A stretch of DNA of 32,734 nucleotides, taken from positions 1 through 32,734 of the forward strand of contig CALHST010000381.1 in NCBI GenBank assembly GCA_938038825.1, given 5' to 3'. The position numbers and the translations under genes are program-made. Position 1 is the first letter of the stretch; every line of letters starts with the position of its first letter. The notes under the pieces were generated by a model. That model searched no databases and was not told where the DNA came from. It saw only the letters and a program-made list of their open reading frames with translations. This DNA comes from an uncultured Paracoccaceae bacterium. GTDB taxonomy: Bacteria > Pseudomonadota > Alphaproteobacteria > Rhodobacterales > Rhodobacteraceae. Positions 17,599-25,249 of the stretch are shown here, in pieces.

Positions 17599-18638
17599 TG
17601 GCACCAAGAGACCCGGTAAGATTTGGGGAACAAACCGTATCGGCGGGTGAAAGAAAACGTGTCACGCTCCCCGTCTCTACTTTGCCGGATCACACCCCGG
17701 TTGGTATGGAAATCGAAGTCATCCATGGCAAACGGAACGGCCCAACAGTGTTTGTGTCCGCTGCGGTGCATGGCGACGAGGTCATCGGGGTCGAGATCGT
17801 GCGCCGATTACTACGGGCTCCGCAATTGGCTGCGTTGCGTGGCACGTTGTTGGTTATTCCTATTGTGAACAGCTTTGGGTTTCTGACCCGTTCACGATAT
17901 CTGCCCGACCGACGCGATTTGAACCGGTCATTCCCCGGCTATTCCCAAGGATCGCTTGGGGCGCGGCTTGCACATCTGTTCCTGAACGACGTTGTGCTGC
18001 GGTGCGACTTTGGCATTGATTTGCATTCTGCTGCTGTGCATCGCACCAATCTTCCCCAAATCCGCATTACACCAGGGGATAAGGCCGTGGCTGCAATGGC
18101 GCGTGATTTTGGGGCGCCTGTTATTTTGACGTCCACGCTGCGCCCAGGGTCTTTGCGCGGCGAGGCCCAGGAGCGCGGTGTGCCGGTCTTGCTTTACGAG
18201 GCGGGTGAAGGGCTGCGGTTCGACGAGATGGCTGTTCGGGCAGGTGTTGCGGGTATTTTGCGCGTGTTGCGCGGCGCGGATATGTTACCGGCCAAAGGCA
18301 TCACAAAAGCGCGCCAATCCCCCTATATCTGTCAGTCATCGAAATGGTTGCGCGCGCCGGCTGGTGGCTTGTTACGCACATATCGCGCCGAAGGGGAATT
18401 GGTGGAAGAAGGCGACGTTCTGGCCGCCATTGCAGATCCATTTGGGGATGAAGAACACGAGTTGATCGCCCCTGCCCCCGGGTTGCTGATCGGCCGCGCT
18501 GTGTTGCCCGTCGTGAATGAAGGCGATGCCCTGTTTCATCTGGCCACACTCAGCCCGCGCGCAAGCGAAGACGTTGTCGAAGATCTCTCGGCTCAGCTAG
18601 AGGCGGACCCCATTTTTGACGAAGATGAAATCATCTAA
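17598..18638 (+). CDS. M14/AstE-type zinc deacylase (succinylglutamate desuccinylase/aspartoacylase family)
   Basis: A 346-residue cytoplasmic metallohydrolase of the carboxypeptidase-like AstE/ASPA family. The zinc ligands are H58 and E61 (VHGDE) and H143 (IDLHSA). DRRDLNRSFPG (104-114) binds substrate, and the likely catalytic glutamate is E201 in LLYEAGEG. A C-terminal beta-rich domain (about 265-335) resembles a lipoyl/biotinyl-like hammerhead. Such enzymes remove acyl groups from small N-acylated amines or amino acids; the substrate here is not known. The ATG overlaps the trpE stop by one base (TGATG), pointing to coupling. It converges on the deacetylase-like gene with a six-base gap. 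Confidence 0.88.
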   Translation: MAPRDPVRFGEQTVSAGERKRVTLPVSTLPDHTPVGMEIEVIHGKRNGPTVFVSAAVHGDEVIGVEIVRRLLRAPQLAALRGTLLVIPIVNSFGFLTRSRYLPDRRDLNRSFPGYSQGSLGARLAHLFLNDVVLRCDFGIDLHSAAVHRTNLPQIRITPGDKAVAAMARDFGAPVILTSTLRPGSLRGEAQERGVPVLLYEAGEGLRFDEMAVRAGVAGILRVLRGADMLPAKGITKARQSPYICQSSKWLRAPAGGLLRTYRAEGELVEEGDVLAAIADPFGDEEHELIAPAPGLLIGRAVLPVVNEGDALFHLATLSPRASEDVVEDLSAQLEADPIFDEDEII

Positions 18639-18644
18639 GGTCGT

Positions 18645-20228
18645 TTAAGAACCACCGCCCGCCTTCAAAATCGCAGATACTGGCGCAACAGCCACACGTT
18701 GCGCACGGTCTTGTAATCCCCAAAGCAACAACGCCGAAATCGTGTCAGCGCGCACGCGCCCAACCATCACAACGCCATTCTCTTGACCCGCTTTAAAGGC
18801 CGCCTGATCCAGAAAACGGCGGATGATTGTCGGCGTTTGATCCTTGCTGTCAAAGTCACGAAAGATCGTGCGCGATGAGACACCTTCGCGGCTGGCCAGC
18901 TTCTGCGCTGTGTCTAAGCCGTTGGGGCGCCACAACATTCCATGACCCGAATCCAACAGAATGTCTGTCACTTGGTCAGACATGTCTTTGTTGCCTTGAA
19001 GGCCCGCATCCGATCCTTCCAGAACACCAACAGCTTCCGGAACAGCATCCAGTGCAGCTGTCATTGCCACTTCGGTATCTGCCGCCGTCAAACTTTCCGG
19101 CAGATCCACCAGGGCCAAAACCTCAAAGCCTTGCGAGCGATACAACGCCGCGCGATCCGCAGCATCGGGCAATTCGGCATCCACAGCGAAACTCAACGCA
19201 TAAGGGAAGCTGCCAAGGGCCTGCAATCCAACGGGACCACTGTCCAGATCCTGTCCTTGATCCATCAAGACAATGGACAAAAGCGGTCTGTCCTGAGGAT
19301 CTTCAAAGGCTACGCCAAAGGTCTCCAAAGCGCCCTTGGACGTCGTGTCATCTACAGGTGCCGGTGCGGCCACAGCCACGGGTTCTGGGTCCGTTGTGTT
19401 ATTCTGAGTGATCAGACTTTTGGCCGGTTTACCAATGGTCGGACGAGAGACCGCTGGTTCAACAACTTGCGCGACCACAATGTCCTGTGACGGCGCAGGC
19501 TCTGTCGCTGTCGCCTCCGAACCTGTTTCAGCAACCTCGACGCTGGTCTCGTCAATAGGTGCTTCCACACGTGTTGGGATTGCAGGCTGCGTATCCGCCA
19601 AAATGGGTTCAAATTTCGCACTGGCCGGTATTACCAATTCAGGCGGCGGCGACAGCAATTGCCCCAAATCGTCTTGCGCAACCACAAAATCCAACGGGAC
19701 GTCCACATATTCTGGCACCGCGTCCAGAACCGCCGTTCTTTTCAGAACAGCTTGAACTTGCGTTTCTGCAGTCACCTTTGGATCTGCAGGACGTGTTTCG
19801 ATCAGCGCCACGGCGTCTTTTTCCGGGGCTTTGGGCGGCAAGGCTTTTGGATTGGCGGATACTGGATCCGGTGTCACCGATTTGATCGCGCTTTCCGTCG
19901 GCACGGGTGCCACGACAGCAATGATATTGCTTTTGACGTCTGCCACAGGATTGGACGCGGCATCAGATTCGATATCTGCGCGATCCTCGACCGGTTTATC
20001 TGTTGCTGAAATTTCCTGAGGTGCGTCCACAACAGTTGGCGCTTCCAAAGCGGCCTGTGTTGTCGGCGCCACATCACTGCCGACTGCGTCCGGCGCGTCA
20101 GTGTTGTTTGGGATATTCATGCTGAATTGAGGCGCTGCAGGCGGATCGGACAAAATGGACAACGCGCCCACGCCGCTTACCGCAAAAACTCCTCCAAACA
20201 GAAAGCCGCTAAAGCCTGCCCGTGACAT
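18645..20228 (-). CDS. Divergent polysaccharide deacetylase family protein (DUF610/YibQ-like)
   Basis: A 527-residue protein has an N-terminal signal anchor (about 5-27), a long Pro/Ala/Val/Asp-rich linker (about 30-295) that looks disordered, and a NodB-like fold at the C-terminus (about 300-527). The linker should place the domain in the periplasm, away from the membrane. Family landmarks include LSFAVDAELPDAADRA, GFEVLALVDLPE, AVGVLEGSDAGLQG, FRDFDSKDQTPTIIRRFLDQ and AAFKAGQENGVVMVGRVR. The catalytic motif normally written with two adjacent aspartates appears as LMDQGQD (321-327), so the second aspartate is replaced. AGAGGAA precedes the ATG. Relatives usually sit beside EnvC-like amidase activators and CtpA proteases; neither is here. 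The exact activity is unproven for the family. Confidence 0.85.
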   Translation of the reverse strand: MSRAGFSGFLFGGVFAVSGVGALSILSDPPAAPQFSMNIPNNTDAPDAVGSDVAPTTQAALEAPTVVDAPQEISATDKPVEDRADIESDAASNPVADVKSNIIAVVAPVPTESAIKSVTPDPVSANPKALPPKAPEKDAVALIETRPADPKVTAETQVQAVLKRTAVLDAVPEYVDVPLDFVVAQDDLGQLLSPPPELVIPASAKFEPILADTQPAIPTRVEAPIDETSVEVAETGSEATATEPAPSQDIVVAQVVEPAVSRPTIGKPAKSLITQNNTTDPEPVAVAAPAPVDDTTSKGALETFGVAFEDPQDRPLLSIVLMDQGQDLDSGPVGLQALGSFPYALSFAVDAELPDAADRAALYRSQGFEVLALVDLPESLTAADTEVAMTAALDAVPEAVGVLEGSDAGLQGNKDMSDQVTDILLDSGHGMLWRPNGLDTAQKLASREGVSSRTIFRDFDSKDQTPTIIRRFLDQAAFKAGQENGVVMVGRVRADTISALLLWGLQDRAQRVAVAPVSAILKAGGGS

Positions 20229-20432
20229 ATGCGTTCCTCTTTTTTGCTCATTTCAGCACGGTCTGTCCTATTGAACTGAAACCCTGCTGCGTTAATCGTA
20301 CTCTGCTCAAAACACGTTACACCTTGTTCCCCGGCTCTTGACGCTGACGCCCAAGACTGAACAAGTATGTCGGACTTATAACCCATTGGTGTCTGTTCTG
20401 ACCAGACCCGCAAAAGCTGGATGCGCTAAGAA

Positions 20433-21014
20433 ATGCTGCTGTTGATCGATAACTATGACAGTTTTACCTATAATCTCGTCCATTATCTGGGCGAGTTGGG
20501 CGCGGATGTCCAAGTTCATCGCAATGATGCGCTGAATGTACAAGAGGCAATGGCACTTAATCCTGCAGGCATCATGTTGTCACCCGGCCCTTGCGATCCT
20601 GACCAAGCGGGAATTTGCCTAGCCCTGACGCAAGCCGCCGCTGAAACCCGCACACCGTTGATTGGCGTCTGCTTGGGTCACCAAACAATCGGTCAAGCGT
20701 TTGGGGGCAACGTCATTCGCCATTCTGAAATCGTGCATGGTAAAATGGGCAATATGCATCACACGGGCCAAGGTCTGTTCAAAGACCTGCCCACCCCTTT
20801 TGATGCCACGCGCTACCATTCCTTGGTGGTTGATCGCGATACCCTGCCCGACTGCCTGACAGTCACAGCCGAACTGGAAGATGGCACCATTATGGGATTG
20901 CAGCACAAGACACTGCCCATGCATGGGGTTCAGTTTCATCCAGAATCGATCCGCTCTGAACATGGGCACAAGATGCTGCAAAACTTCCTGAATACTATGA
21001 AAGTGCCAGCATGA
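20433..21014 (+). CDS. trpG: Anthranilate synthase component II (glutamine amidotransferase)
   Basis: TrpG releases ammonia from glutamine and passes it to TrpE. The 193-residue class I amidotransferase begins MLLLIDNYDSFTYNLVHYLG and has the oxyanion motif LSPGPCDP (49-56), nucleophile C80 (GVCLGHQ) and the His-Glu pair H169 and E171 (VQFHPES). It may also serve as PabA if no second copy exists. It is the first gene of trpG-trpD-ung-trpC-moaC-moeA and overlaps trpD by four bases. The 204 bp upstream are shared with the divergent deacetylase-like gene. I looked there for a Trp-codon leader peptide and attenuator and found none. Confidence 0.96.
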   Translation: MLLLIDNYDSFTYNLVHYLGELGADVQVHRNDALNVQEAMALNPAGIMLSPGPCDPDQAGICLALTQAAAETRTPLIGVCLGHQTIGQAFGGNVIRHSEIVHGKMGNMHHTGQGLFKDLPTPFDATRYHSLVVDRDTLPDCLTVTAELEDGTIMGLQHKTLPMHGVQFHPESIRSEHGHKMLQNFLNTMKVPA

Positions 21015-22033
21015 GTGACGCGCTTAAACCTTTGATCGACGCTGCAGCAAACGGGCCTTTGTCCTCCAGCCAGGCGGAAGCTGCGTTCGAGATTCTATTC
21101 AATGGCGAGGCAACCCCGTCCCAAATTGGTGGCTTGCTGATGGCATTGCGCACACGTGGGGAAACAGTTGACGAATATGCGGCAGCAGCAGCTGTCATGC
21201 GCGCCAAATGCAACGCGGTGTCCGCACCTGACGGCGCGATGGATATCGTTGGAACCGGGGGCGACGGAAAAGGCACGTTAAACATTTCCACAGCGACCGC
21301 TTTCGTCGTGGCCGGCGCTGGGGTGACAGTCGCCAAACACGGAAATCGCAACCTCAGTTCAAAATCCGGGGCCGCAGATGCGCTGACTCAGATGGGGTTG
21401 AATGTCATGGTTGGCCCGAACGTGGTCGAACAGGCTTTGAACGAGGCCGGTATCGGGTTCATGATGGCCCCGATGCATCACCCGGCGATTGCGCATGTGA
21501 TGCCAACCCGAGCAGAGCTTGGAACCAGAACCATTTTCAACATTCTTGGCCCACTTACCAACCCGGCTGGCGTGAAATACCAACTTACTGGCGCGTTTTC
21601 CCAGTCCCTTATCCGCCCTATGGCTGAAACCCTTGGCAAATTGGGCTCAAAGCGGGCTTGGTTGGTGCATGGATCAGATGGCACAGACGAGTTGACGATC
21701 ACAGGTATCAGTTGGGTTTCTGCCTTGTCCGAAGATGGCACTGTATCGGATATGGAGCTTCACCCAGAAGATGCGGGCCTTCCGGTGCACCCCTTCTCTG
21801 CCATTGTTGGCGGAACGCCTGAGGAAAACGCAGTGGCCTTCCACGCGTTGCTTGACGGGACCGCATCAGCATATCGCGATGCAGTCTTGCTGAACGCAGC
21901 AGCAGCGTTGCACGTGGTTGGAGCCGCTGACACCCTGAAAGATGGCGTGGAAAAAGCGGCCGCCAGTATCGACAGTGGTGCCGCCAAACAAAAGATCGAC
22001 GCCGTGGCGCGGATAACGTCAGCAGCCGCTTAA
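21011..22033 (+). CDS. trpD: Anthranilate phosphoribosyltransferase
   Basis: TrpD joins anthranilate and PRPP to phosphoribosyl-anthranilate. The 340-residue length is standard. The PRPP-binding loop GTGGDGKGT (81-89), NISTATAFVVAGAG, KHGNRNLSSKSG (109-120) and the NILGPLTNP region (about 177-185) are all present. The start overlaps trpG by four bases (ATGA). The stop overlaps the ATG of the uracil-DNA glycosylase by one base (TAATG), so ribosomes may re-initiate across this junction. Confidence 0.97.
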   Translation: MSDALKPLIDAAANGPLSSSQAEAAFEILFNGEATPSQIGGLLMALRTRGETVDEYAAAAAVMRAKCNAVSAPDGAMDIVGTGGDGKGTLNISTATAFVVAGAGVTVAKHGNRNLSSKSGAADALTQMGLNVMVGPNVVEQALNEAGIGFMMAPMHHPAIAHVMPTRAELGTRTIFNILGPLTNPAGVKYQLTGAFSQSLIRPMAETLGKLGSKRAWLVHGSDGTDELTITGISWVSALSEDGTVSDMELHPEDAGLPVHPFSAIVGGTPEENAVAFHALLDGTASAYRDAVLLNAAAALHVVGAADTLKDGVEKAAASIDSGAAKQKIDAVARITSAAA

Positions 22034-22689
22034 TGCTGGATATCTCTCGCATCGGCGCATGGGCTGAGTTGCCATTTTTTGACAAAACATTGCCGGGTAT
22101 CACGGCAAGGCTTCAGGCCGAGACGCGCCAGATCTTACCGCCGCAGGACCAAATCTTTGCGGCGTTGGAAATGTGCCAGCCGGGCGACGTGCGCGTCGTG
22201 ATCTTGGGTCAGGACCCCTACCCAACTCCGGGCCACGCACATGGTTTGGCCTTTTCCGCAGAAGACGGCACAACCCCGTTTCCAAAGTCCTTGCGCAACA
22301 TATTCAAGGAAATGCACAGCGACCTTGGCGATTGCCCAACGTCATCGGATCTTCGGTTTTGGGCCAAGCAAGGTATCTTGTTGCTAAATGCGGTTCTGAC
22401 AACTCCGGCAAAAGACGCGCGTGGGCACCGTGGTCTTGGTTGGGAAAAACTGACGCAAGATGTGCTGTCAAAACTGGACACCAGCCCGCATGCGTTCATC
22501 TTATGGGGCAAAGACGCGCAAACGGCAGGCCGCGTCCTGACCCATGATGATCACCTCATATTGCAGTCCGCACATCCGTCCCCACTATCCGCCTATCGCG
22601 GCTTTTTCGGGTCCCGCCCATTTTCAACCGTGAACCAGTGGCTTAAGGAAAGAGACAACGACCCCATTGACTGGATTGGCACACCATGA
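22033..22689 (+). CDS. ung: Uracil-DNA glycosylase (family 1)
   Basis: Ung excises uracil from DNA at the start of base-excision repair. The 218-residue protein has the catalytic-water motif ILGQDPYPTPGHAHGLAFS (57-75) with D61, the LLLNAVLTT uracil pocket (117-124) and the DNA-intercalation motif HPSPLSAYRGFFG (181-193) with H181. In the first motif the usual GQDPYH is GQDPYP, a small departure from E. coli Ung. The fit to family 1 is otherwise good. It is embedded between trpD and trpC with overlapping start and stop codons on both sides, so its expression should follow tryptophan genes. No SOS box is visible near it. Confidence 0.92.
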   Translation: MLDISRIGAWAELPFFDKTLPGITARLQAETRQILPPQDQIFAALEMCQPGDVRVVILGQDPYPTPGHAHGLAFSAEDGTTPFPKSLRNIFKEMHSDLGDCPTSSDLRFWAKQGILLLNAVLTTPAKDARGHRGLGWEKLTQDVLSKLDTSPHAFILWGKDAQTAGRVLTHDDHLILQSAHPSPLSAYRGFFGSRPFSTVNQWLKERDNDPIDWIGTP

Positions 22690-23501
22690 CCGACACGATT
22701 TTGGACAAAATCAAAGCCTATAAGCTGGAAGAAGTCGCTGCTGACAAGGCTGTGACCTCGATGGAAGACATGGAAGACGCTGCAAGACATGCCTCGCCCG
22801 TGCGCCCTTTTGCAGATGCTTTATTGTCCGCCGCGCGGGACGCTTATGGGCTGATTGCGGAAATCAAGAAAGCCAGCCCATCCAAAGGTTTGATCCGCGC
22901 GGATTTCGACCCGGCAGCCTTGGCCCAAGCCTATGAGGCCGGTGGGGCCACGTGTTTGTCCGTTCTGACGGATACCCCCAGTTTCCAAGGTGCCAAGGAA
23001 TTTCTGACCCAATCGCGCGATGCCTGTGATCTGCCAGCGTTGCGCAAGGATTTCATGTATGACCCCTATCAGGTGGTAGAGGCCCGCGCATTGGGCGCAG
23101 ACTGCATTTTGATCATTTTGGCATCGGTCAGTGACGCACAGGCCAACGAACTTGAAGCCTGCGCCACAGAATGGGGCATGGATTGTTTGTTGGAAGTGCA
23201 TGACGAAGAAGAACTGCATCGCGCGGCCAAATTGAAAAGTCCCCTGCTGGGCATCAACAATCGCAATCTGAAAACATTCGAAACCACGCTGGACACAACC
23301 CGCACCTTGTCGCGTTTGGCTCCTGCGGACAAAACGCTGGTGTCCGAAAGCGGTTTGAACACGCCCGAGGATTTGTCTGATATGGCCATGTATGGCGCGC
23401 GCATCTTCCTGATCGGTGAAAGCCTGATGCGTCAGGATGATGTGGCCACTGCCACGCAACATTTGCTGGCCAATCCGTTAACGGCCGCAGGGGGCATGTA
23501 A
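22686..23501 (+). CDS. trpC: Indole-3-glycerol phosphate synthase
   Basis: TrpC closes the indole ring from CdRP in tryptophan synthesis. The 271-residue TIM barrel carries AEIKKASPSKG (58-68, catalytic Lys), LSVLTDTPSFQGAKEFL, the second catalytic Lys in LRKDFMYDPYQ (about 117-127), LLGINNRNLKTF and the phosphate-binding SESGL and IGESLM near the end. It is monofunctional, with no fused TrpF. It overlaps ung by four bases and is followed by moaC after three bases. trpA, trpB and trpF are not in the window. Confidence 0.97.
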   Translation: MTDTILDKIKAYKLEEVAADKAVTSMEDMEDAARHASPVRPFADALLSAARDAYGLIAEIKKASPSKGLIRADFDPAALAQAYEAGGATCLSVLTDTPSFQGAKEFLTQSRDACDLPALRKDFMYDPYQVVEARALGADCILIILASVSDAQANELEACATEWGMDCLLEVHDEEELHRAAKLKSPLLGINNRNLKTFETTLDTTRTLSRLAPADKTLVSESGLNTPEDLSDMAMYGARIFLIGESLMRQDDVATATQHLLANPLTAAGGM

Positions 23502-23504
23502 ACC

Positions 23505-23978
23505 ATGACACTGACGCATTTTGACGCGCACGGTCACGCCCATATGGTCGATGTGTCTGAAAAGGACATCACAGATCGCATCGCAGTGGCAAAAGCCTGG
23601 ATTAAGATGCAGCCAGAAACGCTTGATCTTATTCAAAAAGGTGAAGCCAAAAAAGGGGACGTCGAAGGTGTCGCCCGGCTTGCTGGGATTATGGGGGCCA
23701 AAAAGACATCGGATCTGATCCCGCTGTGTCACCCTTTGCCAATCGCGAAAGTGTCCATCGACATTGAAACCGATACGGACCTGCCCGGACTGCGTCTGAG
23801 TGCAACGGTTAAAACAACTGGGCAAACCGGTGTGGAAATGGAGGCCCTGACCGCAGTGTCTGTTGCGGCATTGACCGTCTATGACATGGTCAAAGCCGTC
23901 GATCGCGGCATGGAAATTGGCGGCACACATGTGGCGCTGAAAGATGGCGGTAAGTCCGGACGGTACACAGCATCATGA
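23505..23978 (+). CDS. moaC: Cyclic pyranopterin monophosphate synthase (MoaC)
   Basis: MoaC forms cyclic pyranopterin monophosphate in the first stage of molybdenum cofactor synthesis, together with the radical SAM enzyme MoaA. The 157-residue length is typical. Key blocks are KKTSDLIPLCHPLPI (about 66-80), GQTGVEMEALTAVSVAALT (about 105-123) and TVYDMVKAVDRGM with the catalytic Asp and Lys. It sits three bases after trpC and overlaps moeA by four bases. The joining of trpC to moaC-moeA seems to be positional and not metabolic. moaA is not in the window. Confidence 0.97.
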   Translation: MTLTHFDAHGHAHMVDVSEKDITDRIAVAKAWIKMQPETLDLIQKGEAKKGDVEGVARLAGIMGAKKTSDLIPLCHPLPIAKVSIDIETDTDLPGLRLSATVKTTGQTGVEMEALTAVSVAALTVYDMVKAVDRGMEIGGTHVALKDGGKSGRYTAS

Positions 23979-25147
23979 TCTCTGTCACAGAGGCCTTGGA
24001 TCACCTGTTTAAACTGGTTTCCCCGCTGGATGTCGAACAGGTTGCTTTGCGGACCGCTTTAGGGCGCCACATGGTTGGCAAGGTGCAGTCTAAACGCACC
24101 CAGCCCCCCTTTGCCGCATCTTCTATGGATGGCTATGCCGTCAAACAGTCCGAAGTCGAGCAGCATGCGCAGTTTAAAGTCATTGGGGAGGCCGCAGCTG
24201 GCCATGGATTTGGCGGCACGTTGAAAGCAGGACATGCAGTGCGCATCTTTACCGGCGCGCCGATCCCTGACGGCGCGGATTGTGTCGTCATCCAAGAGGA
24301 CGTGACGCGCACCGGTGATTTAATTGCCGTTACGGCTGAAACCATCACCAAGAACAACATCCGTGCCGCCGGTTCTGACTTTTCACAAGACACGGTTTTT
24401 GCACCTGACGCCCCGCTGACACCAAATGATATTGCGTTGTTGGCTGCGATGAACCACCACCTTGTCCCGGCGCGGCGCAAACCCGTGGTGGCGTTGATCC
24501 CAACTGGGGACGAACTGGTTCAGCCCGGCGAAACACCGGCAACAGACCAAATCATCGCGTCCAACAGCTATGGCCTTGCCGCCCTGTTGGAAAAGAATGG
24601 CGCTGACACCCGGATGCTGCCAATTGCCAAAGACACAGAAGCCAGCTTGGCCAAAGCGTTTGACATGGCCAAAGGCGCGGATCTGGTCATCACCATTGGC
24701 GGCGCGTCCGTTGGTGACCATGACCTTGTTGCCGACGTAGCGGAAACACTGGGCATGGAACGCAGCTTTTACAAAATTGCCATGCGCCCCGGTAAACCCC
24801 TCATGGCTGGCAAACTTGGTCAGATGCCCATGATCGGTCTTCCCGGAAACCCTGTATCTGCGATGGTATGCGGGACGATCTTTGTTTTGCCCATGATCCG
24901 CGTGATGCAAGGCTTACCCGCCGAAGAAACGCCGCGCGATACCGCCGAATTGGCGCATGACATTTCCGCCAATGGTCCGCGCGAACACTACATGCGCGCA
25001 CGGTATAGCAATGGAAAACTTGAGGTTTTTGAACGCCAAGACAGCGCGTTGTTGCATGTTTTGTCGCAAGCCAATGCGCTGGCCATTCGTCCTCCAAAAG
25101 ACGGACCACGCCGTGCTGGCGAAACGCTGGAATTCATACTTCTTTAA
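23975..25147 (+). CDS. moeA: Molybdopterin molybdotransferase (MoeA)
   Basis: MoeA inserts molybdate into adenylylated molybdopterin, the last step of cofactor assembly. The 390-residue protein shows the N-terminal SSMDGYAVK segment (about 48-56), GAPIPDGADCVVIQED, the MogA-like domain with PTGDELVQPGE and TIGGASVGDHD (about 239-249), LPGNPVSAMV, and a C-terminal beta domain (about 315-390). The start overlaps moaC (ATGA). It is the last gene before a 102-bp gap that holds the lexA promoter. Confidence 0.97.
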   Translation: MISVTEALDHLFKLVSPLDVEQVALRTALGRHMVGKVQSKRTQPPFAASSMDGYAVKQSEVEQHAQFKVIGEAAAGHGFGGTLKAGHAVRIFTGAPIPDGADCVVIQEDVTRTGDLIAVTAETITKNNIRAAGSDFSQDTVFAPDAPLTPNDIALLAAMNHHLVPARRKPVVALIPTGDELVQPGETPATDQIIASNSYGLAALLEKNGADTRMLPIAKDTEASLAKAFDMAKGADLVITIGGASVGDHDLVADVAETLGMERSFYKIAMRPGKPLMAGKLGQMPMIGLPGNPVSAMVCGTIFVLPMIRVMQGLPAEETPRDTAELAHDISANGPREHYMRARYSNGKLEVFERQDSALLHVLSQANALAIRPPKDGPRRAGETLEFILL

Positions 25148-25187
25148 CCACGTGTCCCATACTCTGCAGTTAAGTTGTTAACGAAAG

Positions 25188-25216
25188 TTGACACAAAACG
25201 AGAACATGGGTAGAAC
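25188..25216 (+). promoter_or_regulatory. lexA promoter
   Basis: TTGACA (25188-25193, perfect -35) and TAGAAC (25211-25216, -10) are separated by exactly 17 bases, upstream of lexA. The SOS operator covers the spacer end and the -10 hexamer, so LexA binding would block RNA polymerase. lexA can therefore be transcribed apart from the moeA operon. Confidence 0.75.
25202..25216 (+). promoter_or_regulatory. SOS box (LexA operator), GAAC-N7-GAAC
   Basis: GAAC (25202-25205), seven bases, GAAC (25213-25216). This is the alphaproteobacterial SOS operator, the direct repeat GTTC-N7-GTTC read on the other strand, and unlike the CTG-N10-CAG box of gammaproteobacteria. Its place over the lexA -10 element indicates autoregulation, as expected for lexA. 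Confidence 0.85.
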
Positions 25217-25249
25217 AAAACCCAAATATCAGGTTGGAGGGGCACGAGC

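Noticed and set aside
18827..19411. Plus-strand open frame of 194 codons
   Set aside because: It is antisense to the deacetylase-like gene and has the Pro/Ser/Arg-rich composition of a shadow frame.
19300..20150. Repeat region within the deacetylase-like linker
   Set aside because: The codons for Ala, Val, Pro and Asp recur, but no tandem unit of constant length is visible; it is low-complexity coding sequence.
20229..20432. Search for a tryptophan leader peptide and attenuator before trpG
   Set aside because: No short ORF with clustered TGG codons and no antiterminator/terminator hairpin pair is visible.
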